64,000 nucleotides of DNA from Mycobacterium ostraviense (GCF_002705925.1 NZ_NKRE01000001.1:1236824-1300823); one strand, 5' to 3'. Positions 27,927-36,599 are shown, numbered from the stretch's first letter. Notes: generated by a model not told the origin, from the letters alone. A program made the numbers and translations.

Positions 27927-29503
27927 CCGCACCCGCAAGCCGGGTGCCCGGATTGTTCACCCTGGTCTTGCACACCCACCTGCCATGGCTGGCCCACCAC
28001 GGCCGGTGGCCGGTCGGTGAGGAGTGGCTCTACCAATCCTGGTCGGCCGCCTACCTGCCGTTGTTCCGGGTTCTGCGTGAGCTGGCCAGCGAAGACCGCC
28101 GCAGGCTGATCACCCTCGGCATGACGCCGGTGGTCAACGCCCAGCTCGACGACCCGTATTGCCTGGACGGGATGCACCACTGGCTGGCCAACTGGCGCTT
28201 GCGCGCCACCGAAGCCACCAGCGTGCGCTGCGCGCCGCGCTCGAAATCGGCCCACTATCAGTCGTGTGCGCCGGACGCGTTGCGGGCGTTCGGTATTCGC
28301 GAGTGCATCGACGCGGACCAAGCACTTGACGACTTCGCGGCGCTGTGGCGTCACGGCGGCAGCCCACTGCTGCGCGGCTTGATCGACGCCGGCGCGGTGG
28401 AGCTGCTCGGCGGCCCGCTGGCGCACCCCTTCCAGCCGTTGCTGAATCCCCGGCTGCGCGAGTTCGCGTTACGCGAAGGCCTGGCCGACGCGTGGTTGCG
28501 GATGGCGACGCGCCCGACCGGAATCTGGGCGCCCGAATGCGCCTACGCCCCCGGCCTGGAGCACGACTACGCCGCCGCGGGAGTCAGCCACTTCATGGTG
28601 GACGGCCCGTCGCTGCACGGGGACACCGCGCTGGGCCGGCCGGTCGGCGGCACCGACGTGGTCGCGTTCGGGCGCGACCTGCAGGTCAGCTACCGGGTGT
28701 GGTCGCCGAAATCCGGTTACCCCGGACACGCGGCCTACCGCGACTTCCACACCTACGACCATCTGACGGGTCTCAAGCCGGCCCGGGTCACCGGCCGCAA
28801 TGTGCCATCGGACGCCAAGGCACCCTACGACCCCGAACGGGCCGACCGTGCGGTCGACGTTCATGTCGCCGACTTCGTGGACCTGGTACGCGGCCGGCTG
28901 ACCGCCGAGTCGGAGCGGATCGGGCGGCCCGCCCACGTGGTCGCCGCCTTCGACACCGAGTTGTTCGGTCACTGGTGGTATGAGGGACCGACCTGGCTGG
29001 CGCGGGTGTTGCGGACGTTGCCGGCCGCCGGGGTGCGAGTCGGCACGCTGCGGGACGCGCTCGATGACGGGTTCGTCGGCGACCCGGTCGAATTACCGCC
29101 CAGCTCTTGGGGTTCCGGCAAAGATTGGCAAGTGTGGAACGGCGAGAAGGTGGCCGACCTGGTGCAGCTCAACTCCGAAGTCGTCGACACCGCTTTGACC
29201 ACCGTTGACAAGGCATTGACGCAGACGGCGTCGCTGGACGGGCCGATTCCCCGCGATCATGTCGCCGATCAGATCCTGCGCGAGACACTGCTGACCGTGT
29301 CCAGCGACTGGCCGTTCATGGTGAGCAAGGATTCGGCGGCCGACTATGCGCGGTATCGCGCACATCTGCACGCTCATGCGACCCGCGAGATCGCCGGGGC
29401 GCTGGCGTCGGGACGGCGCGACCACGCGCAGCGGCTGGCCGATGGATGGAACCGCGCCGACGGGCTGTTCGGCGCTTTGGATGCCCGACGGCTGCCCCGA
29501 TGA
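27923..29503 (+). CDS. Glycoside hydrolase family 57 protein, probable alpha-glucan branching enzyme (Rv3031-type)
   Basis: 526 residues, typical for GH57 branching enzymes. The N-terminal GH57 block is FTLVLHTHLPWLAHHGRWP. The catalytic Glu is in GIWAPECAYAPG and the catalytic Asp in AAFDTELFGHWWYEGP. A C-terminal helical domain with WPFMVSKDSAADYARYR is also family-like. It probably introduces alpha-1,6 branches into the glucan of methylglucose lipopolysaccharide. It overlaps the methyltransferase by four bases; the start GTG 27923 follows from this. Confidence 0.9.
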   Translation: MTAPASRVPGLFTLVLHTHLPWLAHHGRWPVGEEWLYQSWSAAYLPLFRVLRELASEDRRRLITLGMTPVVNAQLDDPYCLDGMHHWLANWRLRATEATSVRCAPRSKSAHYQSCAPDALRAFGIRECIDADQALDDFAALWRHGGSPLLRGLIDAGAVELLGGPLAHPFQPLLNPRLREFALREGLADAWLRMATRPTGIWAPECAYAPGLEHDYAAAGVSHFMVDGPSLHGDTALGRPVGGTDVVAFGRDLQVSYRVWSPKSGYPGHAAYRDFHTYDHLTGLKPARVTGRNVPSDAKAPYDPERADRAVDVHVADFVDLVRGRLTAESERIGRPAHVVAAFDTELFGHWWYEGPTWLARVLRTLPAAGVRVGTLRDALDDGFVGDPVELPPSSWGSGKDWQVWNGEKVADLVQLNSEVVDTALTTVDKALTQTASLDGPIPRDHVADQILRETLLTVSSDWPFMVSKDSAADYARYRAHLHAHATREIAGALASGRRDHAQRLADGWNRADGLFGALDARRLPR

Positions 29504-29630
29504 CCGTCTCGCCGGGGCCGCCGGCCCGCCGAGACTGCGCTGGCCGCATCCATCCTGCGCCCAGCGCCTATTCGGGGGTCGAATCCGCGCTGTGGTTGCA
29601 GTTTCGGCGACGGAATGGGGGGCCGCTTCG

Positions 29631-30875
29631 ATGAAAATCCTGATGGTGTCGTGGGAATACCCGCCGGTGGTCATCGGCGGGCTCGGCCGCCATGTGCACC
29701 ATCTCTCCACCGCATTGGCCGCGGCCGGTCACGACGTCGTCGTGCTGTCCCGCCGGCCCGCCGGCACCGACCCCAGCACCCACCCGTCGTCCGATGTGGT
29801 CAGCGAAGGGGTGCGGGTGATCGCGGCCGCACAGGATCCGCACGAATTCAGCTTCGCCAGCGACATGATGGCCTGGACCCTGGCGATGGGTCATGCGATG
29901 ATCCGGGCCGGCCTGTCGCTCAAGAGGCACGGCAGCGACCGGCCGTGGCGTCCCGACGTCGTGCACGCCCACGACTGGCTGGTGGCGCATCCGGCCATCG
30001 CCCTCGCCCAGTATTACGACGTGCCAATGGTTTCCACAATTCACGCGACCGAAGCCGGACGGCATTCCGGCTGGGTCGCCGGAACAATCAGTCGTCAGGT
30101 ACACGCGGTCGAGTCGTGGCTGGTGCGCGAATCCGATTCGCTCATCACGTGTTCGGCGTCGATGCGCGACGAGATCACCGAGCTGTTCGGTCCGGGCCTG
30201 GCTGAAACCACGGTGATCCGCAACGGTATTGATGCGGGCCGCTGGCCATTCGCGGTCCGACGCGCGCGCACCGGGCCGCCCGAGCTGCTGTACGTCGGCC
30301 GGCTGGAATACGAGAAAGGCGTGCACGACGCCATCGCCGCGCTGCCGCGGATCAGGCGTGCCCACCCGGGTACCACCCTGACCATCGCCGGCGAAGGCAC
30401 CCAACGGGATTGGCTGGTCGAGCAGGCCCGCAAACATCGGGTACTCAAGGCAACCAAGTTCGTCGGACATCTCGACCACGCCGAACTACTGGCGGTGTTA
30501 CACCGGGCGGACGCGGCGTTATTCCCCAGCCACTATGAGCCGTTCGGGCTGGTGGCGCTGGAGGCAGCGGCAGCCGGCGCCCCGCTGGTGACGTCGAACA
30601 TCGGCGGCCTGGGCGAAGCGGTGATCAACGGGGTGACCGGGATGTCGTGCCCGCCCCGCGACGTGGCGGCACTGGCCGCGGCGGTGTGCGCGGTGCTCGC
30701 CGACCCGGCCGCCGCGCAGCAGCGGGCCCGCGCCGCCCGCGACCGGCTCACGTCCGACTTCGATTGGCGGACAGTGGCCGACGAGACTGCTCAGGTGTAT
30801 CTGGCGGCCAAACGCCGCGAACGGCAGCTACTGCCCCGGCTGCCCATCGTCGAGCACGCGTTGCCGGACCGCTAG
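29631..30875 (+). CDS. Alpha-glucosyltransferase (Rv3032-type)
   Basis: 414 residues, same length as Rv3032. The GT4/GT5-like fold is shown by ILMVSWEYPPVVIGGLGRH at the N-terminus, HAHDWLVAHPA, ELLYVGRLEYEKG and the EX7E-type motif in EPFGLVALEAAAAGAP. The M. tuberculosis enzyme elongates alpha-1,4-glucan for methylglucose lipopolysaccharide and contributes to glycogen. ATG 29631 is the start; 127 bp separate it from the GH57 gene. Its last 24 codons and stop are repeated in the tandem copy at 31026, and its stop overlaps the ancestral stop of the convergent SDR gene. Confidence 0.93.
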   Translation: MKILMVSWEYPPVVIGGLGRHVHHLSTALAAAGHDVVVLSRRPAGTDPSTHPSSDVVSEGVRVIAAAQDPHEFSFASDMMAWTLAMGHAMIRAGLSLKRHGSDRPWRPDVVHAHDWLVAHPAIALAQYYDVPMVSTIHATEAGRHSGWVAGTISRQVHAVESWLVRESDSLITCSASMRDEITELFGPGLAETTVIRNGIDAGRWPFAVRRARTGPPELLYVGRLEYEKGVHDAIAALPRIRRAHPGTTLTIAGEGTQRDWLVEQARKHRVLKATKFVGHLDHAELLAVLHRADAALFPSHYEPFGLVALEAAAAGAPLVTSNIGGLGEAVINGVTGMSCPPRDVAALAAAVCAVLADPAAAQQRARAARDRLTSDFDWRTVADETAQVYLAAKRRERQLLPRLPIVEHALPDR

Positions 30876-31025
30876 TCGACGCTGTCCAGGCCGATCGCTG
30901 TGGCGCAATAGCGCCACAGCGAGTCGCGATCGCTGTCACTGGACCGGGTCCAGGGCAGGTAGTGCTCGGGTCGGGGTCGGCGATCGTGCCAAAAGATGCC
31001 GGTCGGTGGTGCGGGACTGGTCGCG
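30803..31025. repeat. Tandem duplication, copy 1 (223 bp)
   Basis: Covers the last 73 bases of the glucosyltransferase gene including its stop, and the old 3' end of the convergent SDR gene. On the minus strand this copy still encodes an SDR tail ending ATAIGLDSVD with a stop at 30872-30874, cut off from the rest of its gene by copy 2. It contains 35 bases (30901-30935), lost in copy 2, which carry most of the hairpin at 30898-30919. Confidence 0.95.
30898..30919. terminator. Hairpin between the convergent genes, copy 1 only
   Basis: CTGTGGCGC AATA GCGCCACAG is a perfect 9-bp stem with a 4-nt loop, 22 bases after the glucosyltransferase stop. It has no T-tract. Its position between convergent genes suggests a bidirectional terminator. 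Copy 2 of the duplication has lost it. Confidence 0.5.
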
Positions 31026-31213
31026 GGCGGCCAAACGCCGCGAACGGCAGCTACTGCCCCGGCTGCCCATCGTCGAGCACGCGTTGCCGGACCGCTAGTC
31101 GACGCTGTCCAGGCCGATCGCTGTCACTGGACCGGGTCCAGGGCAGGTAGTGCTCGGGTCGGGGTCGGCGATCGTGCCAAAAGATGCCGGTCGGTGGTGC
31201 GGGACTGGTCGCG
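31026..31213. repeat. Tandem duplication, copy 2 (188 bp, 35-bp deletion)
   Basis: Same sequence as copy 1 except for a 35-base deletion. In copy 1 the missing segment is flanked by direct repeats CGATCGCTG (30892-30900 and 30927-30935), so slippage or recombination between them explains the loss. The deletion shifts the SDR frame and gives that protein a new C-terminus. Confidence 0.95.
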
Positions 31214-32043
31214 GCGAGCCACACGGCGGTGTCGGCGCCCTCTTCCAGGGTGCGCAGCAGCGGCCCGGTGACGGCGCGAAAACCCGGAAGTGACGACGCT
31301 ACGCCCGGAGTATCGGCCCAACCCGGATGCATGGAATACACCCGGATGTGCCGGTCGGCCCAGCGGCGGGCCAGGATCGGGGTGAATGCCACCTGCATCC
31401 GTTTGGTGCGGGCATACGCGACGGCGCCACGGTAGCGACCGATGCGGTATTCGGGGTCCTCGACGGGCAGCGACTGGGTGTACATCCCGCCGGAGGACAT
31501 CAGGATCACCCGCGGGTCGTCGGATGCGGCCAGCATCGGAGTCAACAGCTCGGTCAGCAGTATCGGACCCAAAACATGTGTGGCCAAAGTGATTTCGTGG
31601 CCATCGTCGGTCTCGCCGCGGGCGGCGGGCAGCAACCCGGCATTGTGGATCAGCACGTCCAGCCGCGACACCCGGGTGCGCAGGTCGGCAGCGAAGGCGC
31701 GAACGGCGCCCAGGTCGGAGACGTCGCACACCTCCACCCGCACGTCGGCACCCGATTCGGCGACGATCTCGTCGCGTGCCCGCTCGCCGCTCTCGCGGTC
31801 GCGAACGGTCAGCAGCACGGTCGCGTCCAGCCCGGCCAGGCCCGCGGCGATGGCCTTGCCCAGGCCGCGATTGGCGCCGGTGACCAGCGCGGTGCGGCCC
31901 CGCAGGGCACCCGGCGGCGGGTCGCCCGCCCAGCCAGATTGGCGAAGCCGATAGCCGATGCGGGTGTAACCGGGCACGACGGTCCGGTCGAGGGCCGTGT
32001 CGAGCAGCGGGCGCAGCCGGCCGAAAACGCTCATACGCCCCAT
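31051..32043 (-). CDS. Short-chain dehydrogenase/reductase with remodelled C-terminus
   Basis: 330 residues. SDR features: TGANRGLGKAIA cofactor loop (about residues 54-65), LIHNAGLLPAA (NAG motif), MSSGGMY catalytic Ser region, and the YARTK (YxxxK) catalytic pair. NAD(P)-dependent oxidoreduction of an unknown, probably lipid, substrate. After WTRSSDSDR the frame differs from the tail preserved in duplication copy 1: the 35-bp deletion makes it end RQRVLDDGQPGQ instead of ATAIGLDSVD. The catalytic core is unaffected. Start ATG 32043 has an AGGGAAG ribosome site; ATG 32034 is an alternative. The gene marks the left end of a block absent, as I recall, from M. tuberculosis at this place. Confidence 0.85.
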   Translation of the reverse strand: MGRMSVFGRLRPLLDTALDRTVVPGYTRIGYRLRQSGWAGDPPPGALRGRTALVTGANRGLGKAIAAGLAGLDATVLLTVRDRESGERARDEIVAESGADVRVEVCDVSDLGAVRAFAADLRTRVSRLDVLIHNAGLLPAARGETDDGHEITLATHVLGPILLTELLTPMLAASDDPRVILMSSGGMYTQSLPVEDPEYRIGRYRGAVAYARTKRMQVAFTPILARRWADRHIRVYSMHPGWADTPGVASSLPGFRAVTGPLLRTLEEGADTAVWLAATSPAPPTGIFWHDRRPRPEHYLPWTRSSDSDRPGQRRLAVRQRVLDDGQPGQ

Positions 32044-32096
32044 ACTTCCCTACCCGGCCTATCCGGCCTATCCGGCAGCGGCAGCCCGCCGGCGGC

Positions 32097-32777
32097 TCAG
32101 CCGGCATCTCTGCCGTCACGGCTGCGCGCGTAGGCACGAGCCCGCAGATCCGCCAGCCATCCCGGAAACAGCCGCAACCCGGGCGCGGTGTTGACCACCG
32201 GATCGAACGACACGTCGTTACCCGGCCCCGGACTGACGACACTGGTCAGCCTCAGGTGAGCCACCTTCTCGAAATTGGCTGTGCCGCAAGCCTGGTCGAG
32301 GGCCACTTCTACGCCAGCGTCGTTGATTCGTTCCCCGAAATTGCCGAGAGACAGGCCAAATCCATTGATATCGGTCAGTATTCGCGCTCGTAGCCACCAG
32401 TACTTTGCCCGGTAGCGCAACGGCATGAGGGTGGTCATGGGTTGGCCCGTCCACGATGTGACCGGCCGCAGCGCCAGCGCCCGGCTCAGGACACCAGATC
32501 CCGCGGAGACCAACAGGATGTCCCACGGCGTCGCATCGACCCGCGGGGGCGCGACCCGCAGAGCCAGCCCGATGAAGTCGGGCAGCGACCCCGGGGTGCC
32601 GCCTGCTTTCGACACCCTGGCCACGACGTCGGACGACGGGACCGGAAGTCCGTTGGACGGCGGCGCAACGCGTTCGATCGAACCTGACGCAATGACGCCG
32701 ATAGGGTGGAAGATTCGACTACCGCGGATCGCGGATCCCCACTGAAAAGGCCGAGCGACGATGTCGGAAACAGTCAT
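32097..32777 (-). CDS. Conserved mycobacterial protein, possible heme/catalase-like fold
   Basis: 226 residues from ATG 32777. Segments FQWGSAIRGSRIFHPIGV, SDVVARVSKAGGTPGSLPDFIGLAL and SWTGQPMTTLMPLRYRAKYW recur in a family often labelled phosphodiesterase in mycobacteria. The HPxGV and RxSKxxGxPGxxPD patterns remind me of the N-terminal part of the catalase-type barrel, without the full catalase length or clear ligand set. I do not assign a function. It lies 53 bp upstream of the SDR gene on the same strand, so co-transcription is likely. Confidence 0.6.
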   Translation of the reverse strand: MTVSDIVARPFQWGSAIRGSRIFHPIGVIASGSIERVAPPSNGLPVPSSDVVARVSKAGGTPGSLPDFIGLALRVAPPRVDATPWDILLVSAGSGVLSRALALRPVTSWTGQPMTTLMPLRYRAKYWWLRARILTDINGFGLSLGNFGERINDAGVEVALDQACGTANFEKVAHLRLTSVVSPGPGNDVSFDPVVNTAPGLRLFPGWLADLRARAYARSRDGRDAG

Positions 32778-32882
32778 CCGCGCCGGGTTCCCCTTCTCGG
32801 CAGTGGCAAACCAGCACCGGGGCCGGCCGGTCATCGTTGCCGCGCAGCTGCTCTCGGGTCTGTCCGCGTTCGATTCCGTCGT

Positions 32883-33587
32883 TCACCGGCCGATCGTGTG
32901 TCCCAAGGGCGGCTGTATTGGGCCAGCCGACCGTGCGTCGACGTAGAGCTGCCGCATGACCGTCTGCCAGGACTGAGCCCATAGCGTTGAGCCGCGCACC
33001 CCGTCGATCAGTCCGACAATGACGGCGCCGTTGTCCTCGGTCAGCGCATACACCGGCCCGCCCAGGTCGCGTTGGTCTGCAGTCATGTCGGCAATGGCAA
33101 ACCCGTCGTTGCCGACCGAGCTGACCCGGCCGCAGATTTGCCCGGAGAGTATTCCGGCATGGCACACCGGCAGCCCCGGTTGCACGCTGAATCCCGGGGT
33201 GGACTGCAATTGACGCCCGCTGGGCAGCAGGTCCGTGGCGATCACCTCGGGGGCCAGTGTAATGACCTCGTATTCGACGCCCGCTGCCGAGTCGGCTGCC
33301 GCGGGTTCGTTGACGGTGCCGCGCCGGGCGAGCATCACGGTACCGACCACGTTGTTTTTGCCGTCGGTAACGGTGGACCCCTCGTCGCAGCGGCCGGCGC
33401 TCACCGCGATCCGCAGCCGCGTTTCAACGAACCCCACCGTGCACACCATGGCGCCCTGGTGAATTTCCATGCCCGGAAATACCGTGACACCGGGTTTGGC
33501 CGCAGCCGGCGCCGGTGCACCGAACGCCATCAACGCGATCGCTATAACTACCGCGGAATGGCGAAATCCGTACAACACGGTTTCCAT
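32883..33587 (-). CDS. Secreted trypsin-fold protein with degenerate catalytic triad (pseudoprotease)
   Basis: 234 residues. A signal peptide with a hydrophobic core (AVVIAIALMAFGAPAPAAA) suggests export. The mature part follows the S1 chymotrypsin-like plan of the Rv1815-type secreted family, with four Cys positioned for two disulfides (CTVGF, GRCDEG, CHAG, ICGRV). The His box AGHC reads AGRC (Arg at residue 66), and the Ser box DSGGP reads DLGGP (Leu at residue 175). The region where the Asp should lie is VEYEV, with Glu. All three triad positions thus look replaced, while flanking motifs are kept. It probably binds a ligand or partner and does not cleave peptides. Confidence 0.75.
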   Translation of the reverse strand: METVLYGFRHSAVVIAIALMAFGAPAPAAAKPGVTVFPGMEIHQGAMVCTVGFVETRLRIAVSAGRCDEGSTVTDGKNNVVGTVMLARRGTVNEPAAADSAAGVEYEVITLAPEVIATDLLPSGRQLQSTPGFSVQPGLPVCHAGILSGQICGRVSSVGNDGFAIADMTADQRDLGGPVYALTEDNGAVIVGLIDGVRGSTLWAQSWQTVMRQLYVDARSAGPIQPPLGHTIGR

Positions 33588-34045
33588 TTAGCCGCTACCA
33601 TTCGTCGCCTCCACAAGGGGAACTTCCGCAGCCGTCAATTCCGGCTGTACAAGTCACCCAGTGGACTCAGATTACCCCTGTTCCGGCGCGGTCAAACCCG
33701 AATAGCGCAGAAAACAAGTGGGCAGTGGCGAGCACATTTTCCGGCGGCTGACTGGTCGCCGGGCTATCGGCGACGGGCCTGTGGTGGAAGGTCAACAAGC
33801 GAAGCGGTGTTACCCGCATGTAGCCGAAAAGCGAAGACTCACCCTCCTTCCCCCGCCTCAGTTGCCGGGCCGAAATCTGTTGTGCCGCTGCATTAAATCG
33901 CTGTTCTGAGCTTCGCGTCGGGTCCGCCTGCGGCCGCCGCGCCGCGGCTGCCGGCGTTAGGCTTTTCGACGAGGTTGAGTTCACAGCTGACCACCGCGGG
34001 GGCGGTGTCCCAAAGGCTGTAGCTCCCGCGCCCACCACACACACG
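33588..34045. other. 458-bp intergenic region
   Basis: Lies between two divergently oriented genes. No frame here shows recognisable protein character or a good ribosome site. It presumably holds the promoters of the pseudoprotease and the STAS gene; I see no clear operator. Confidence 0.5.
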
Positions 34046-34555
34046 ATGGGCTCCACGAATATGACTGCTTTAGGGGCTATCAGCCCACCAGAACAACCCC
34101 GCTGCCGCTATGTGGTCGACTGCGCCGGGGCGCGACTGTGCGTTTACGCGCGCAGCCTTGCTACCATTGTGCGCATTGACGGAGAGGTCGACGTTTCGAA
34201 CGCCGAGCGCATTGCCCACGAAATTCGGCGCTTCGCGCGGGTGAAGGCGCCGTTGATACTCGACCTGAGCCATCTCGATTTCCTCAGCGTTGACGGTTTT
34301 CGGGCTCTTCTGGTGCTCAACCACGAACACCACAAAGCCGGCCTGCACTGCAGCGTGATCGCGGGTCCTGCGATGCGACCGCTATTGCGCATTGTCATCA
34401 ATCACGGTCTGCCTGTTGCCAATTCGGTTGCCGAGGCTCTGCAGTTGATCGAGGACGTCGTCAGCTCGCGCCGTCAGTTCCTTGCCGGACTAGCCAAACA
34501 ACGCGAACCGCAGCGCCGCACCCCGCTCGCGCAAGTCTCCGGAGATGGTCGCTAA
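34046..34555 (+). CDS. STAS-domain protein (anti-sigma-factor antagonist-like)
   Basis: 169 residues. STAS core: TIVRIDGEVDVSNAERIAHEI, then PLILDLSHLDFLSVDGFRALL, where the Ser in LSVDG is at the phosphorylation position of anti-anti-sigma factors (usual pattern D-S-S/T-G). The N-terminus and C-terminus extend beyond a minimal STAS, as in Rv2638-type mycobacterial proteins. It is expected to relieve a sigma factor by binding its anti-sigma kinase. No sigma or kinase gene is adjacent. ATG 34046 or ATG 34061 may be used; neither has a strong ribosome site. Confidence 0.75.
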   Translation: MGSTNMTALGAISPPEQPRCRYVVDCAGARLCVYARSLATIVRIDGEVDVSNAERIAHEIRRFARVKAPLILDLSHLDFLSVDGFRALLVLNHEHHKAGLHCSVIAGPAMRPLLRIVINHGLPVANSVAEALQLIEDVVSSRRQFLAGLAKQREPQRRTPLAQVSGDGR

Positions 34556-34571
34556 GACCTGCCCGCAGCGG

Positions 34572-35222
34572 TCACCGCCTCGTCACCGGAACGGCAACTT
34601 CGTTGCGGCGCAAGCATGGAACAGTCCACGGTGGGTCATAAAACCACGCCACCGGAGCACCGGCCGGCGCGTACTCGGTGCCGTCGAGCAGACGGAGTAA
34701 TTCGTCGGTGTGGGAGGCGACGGCGCCGGGTCCGCGGTCACCGCTGAAACGCAGCACGGCGTACTCCTGCGCCCGCACAGCGACGAGTTCGACGGATTCG
34801 TCGTCTGGCGTGGGTAGGGTATCCAGCGTCCACTTGGCCGGCATGAAAAACCGGATCACCCAGGTGCCGTCGCCGCCCGCTTGCTGTGCTACCGGGGCCG
34901 TCATGGCGATGCGCTTTGCCGCGCTGACTGCTCCGCCGGCCCGCTGCTGACTGACCGGAGCCGTCATCGCGATTTTCGAATTTGCGTGATTCGCACCGAA
35001 AATGTAGCCGGCCAGTGCACGGAATCCGCGATTGCGGGCGCCTTCCTCGGTATCGGCGACGACCACTTCGGCCGCGATTCGTGGGCCGTAACGGCGGATC
35101 TGTAGTCCGCCGTGGAGCTGCTCCACGGTATGCGGCGGTTTCTCGGTCCCGACCCGCACCCCGACGACCGAGCCGGCCGCCTCGACGACCTGGGTCAGCA
35201 GTGGCGCGACACATCCCAGCAT
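34572..35222 (-). CDS. SOUL-family heme-binding protein
   Basis: 216 residues. The SOUL pattern is clear: QLHGGLQIRRYGPRIAAEV, the repeated IAMTAPVSQQ / IAMTAPVAQQ block, and FFMPAKWTLDTLPTPDD. The C-terminal EYAVLRFSGD is also typical. A hydrophobic N-terminus (VAPLLTQVVEAAGSVVGVRVG) could be a membrane or export segment. SOUL proteins bind heme or tetrapyrroles. It is convergent with the STAS gene (16 bp apart) and is the first of two tetrapyrrole-linked genes in this block, the other being tspO at 38827. Confidence 0.85.
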   Translation of the reverse strand: MLGCVAPLLTQVVEAAGSVVGVRVGTEKPPHTVEQLHGGLQIRRYGPRIAAEVVVADTEEGARNRGFRALAGYIFGANHANSKIAMTAPVSQQRAGGAVSAAKRIAMTAPVAQQAGGDGTWVIRFFMPAKWTLDTLPTPDDESVELVAVRAQEYAVLRFSGDRGPGAVASHTDELLRLLDGTEYAPAGAPVAWFYDPPWTVPCLRRNEVAVPVTRR

Positions 35223-35443
35223 CTGCGGACCTACCTTTCGTGTGCTTCACGGCCTAACGGCGCGGACCAGCCCGACGTGTCGGCTCTGAAAATATCGAAT
35301 GGCAGTCTCTTTTTCCGCAGCAATCCTATTTTTCAGCGAAAACCGCCGCGCACCGCGCCGGAGCCGGTGTAGACCGCGATGCCACGGCCAGTAGCCTCGG
35401 TACGAACAGCTGTGGCGCGAAGGCGCAAGACGGGAGCCGTGCA

Positions 35444-35839
35444 ATGAAACCGCAGAACCGGGGACGGCACTTTCCCTATCGCTACGATCCGCGGCTGGCT
35501 GCGATGTGGCTACCGTTTCGGTGGCCGGGAAGCCAGGGCGTGACGCTGACGGACGACGGCCGTTTTCTGGCTCGCTACGGGCCGTTTCGTGTCGAAGCGC
35601 CGTTGTCGAGCGTCCGCGACGCGCATATCACCGGCCCTTATCGATGGTGGACCGCGGTCGGCCCCCGGCTGTCGATGGTCGATGACGGACTCACCTTCGG
35701 CACGAACGCGCGCACCGGGGTGTGCGTCCACTTCGAACCGCCAGTTCACCGGGTGCTGGGACTCCGCGACCACTCGGCCTTGACGGTGACCGTCGCAGAC
35801 CCCGAAGGACTAGTGGCCGCGCTCAAGGGCATTCAGTAG
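35444..35839 (+). CDS. Conserved hypothetical protein
   Basis: 131 residues starting at ATG 35444, preceded by GGGAGCCGTGCA. Rich in aromatic residues at the N-terminus (FPYRYDPRLAAMWLPFRWP), then an alternating beta-strand pattern ending GLVAALKGIQ. No family assigned; a PH-like beta-barrel is conceivable. No signal peptide or membrane segment. The last 17 bases overlap the convergent small membrane-protein gene. Confidence 0.65.
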   Translation: MKPQNRGRHFPYRYDPRLAAMWLPFRWPGSQGVTLTDDGRFLARYGPFRVEAPLSSVRDAHITGPYRWWTAVGPRLSMVDDGLTFGTNARTGVCVHFEPPVHRVLGLRDHSALTVTVADPEGLVAALKGIQ

Positions 35840-36071
35840 CCGCAGGGTCGACCGCGGCGGGCCGGGCCGCGGCGGAAAGGCTTTCGGACCGACGCTGACG
35901 AGACGTCCGCCGCCACATCGTCCATGCCGCAACGGATACCACGATTGCCGTCGTGATCGCAGCCGCCGGCAGAACCAGCTGCGCCAACCACAGTCGCCGT
36001 TGCACCCGCAGCACCGTGCGCTCTGCGCGCCGGACGCGCCGGGCTGCCTCTCTCGCGTTCACCCCACCCAC
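35823..36071 (-). CDS. Small membrane protein, hypothetical
   Basis: 82 residues. An Arg-rich N-terminal helix (ARRVRRAERTVLRVQRRL) is followed by one membrane segment (LVLPAAAITTAIVVSVAAW) and an Arg/Ala tail. GTG at 36071 or GTG at 36062 could start it. No homology recognised; its tail overlaps the previous gene by 17 bases, so it may be a chance frame. Confidence 0.45.
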   Translation of the reverse strand: MGGVNAREAARRVRRAERTVLRVQRRLWLAQLVLPAAAITTAIVVSVAAWTMWRRTSRQRRSESLSAAARPAAVDPAATECP

Positions 36072-36319
36072 ATACCCGATAGCAGGCGCGCGAAACTCCC
36101 GCCGGATACCGCGCGTTCACCGGCGGGCCGGCCGGTTGCGGTCTTTCCGGGTCGCGCCGGAGACGACCCTGCCGCACCCGTCTGCGGAGCTCAGCCGGCA
36201 TTCGCCGGTCTCGGCGGGCGGCCTTGGGGTCCGCGAAGGTTTCCTTTCCAGGCTTAACGGGAAATTGAGGTCGAGGGCGGGGTAATGCCCCCGAATCGAG
36301 GAATCAGCGGGAGGCAGAA

Positions 36320-36553
36320 ATGGCAAGCAGAAGTGGACCCCTGGAAGCCGTCAGCGGCATAGTCGAGGGCGTCAAGGGCGCGATCAAGCAAGTCATCGGT
36401 TTGGTGACCGGCAATGATCGACTCGCGCAGGAAGCAAAGGCCCAGCAGGACAAGGCCGACGCCCAACGCCAGGCCGCTAAGAAGGAGGCCGCGGCCGAAT
36501 CGGCCCGGGCCGGCGCAAAGGCCGCAAAAGAACGACAGCAGGCCAACCAATAG
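36320..36553 (+). CDS. CsbD-like stress protein
   Basis: 77 residues, highly charged and helical, with the CsbD-type block VKGAIKQVIGLVTGNDRLAQE and an Ala/Lys/Gln-rich tail. CsbD proteins accompany the general stress response in many bacteria; biochemical role unknown. The ribosome site GGGAGG lies six bases before ATG 36320. A strong hairpin follows at 36564, so it is probably a single-gene transcript. Presence next to a STAS gene fits a stress-sigma link but is only suggestive. Confidence 0.75.
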   Translation: MASRSGPLEAVSGIVEGVKGAIKQVIGLVTGNDRLAQEAKAQQDKADAQRQAAKKEAAAESARAGAKAAKERQQANQ

Positions 36554-36563
36554 GTAGTCGACG

Positions 36564-36599
36564 CGGTGGGCCCGACCGGAATTCCGGCCGGGCCCACCG
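36564..36599. terminator. Strong hairpin downstream of the CsbD-like gene
   Basis: Arms of 16 bases (left CGGTGGGCCCGACCGG, right its complement with one mismatch) around an AATT loop, 11 bases after the stop. No T-tract. Likely transcription terminator. Confidence 0.65.

Noticed and set aside
33667..34056. 129-residue minus-strand frame in the gap before the STAS gene
   Set aside because: No homology, no ribosome site, unusual composition; likely chance.
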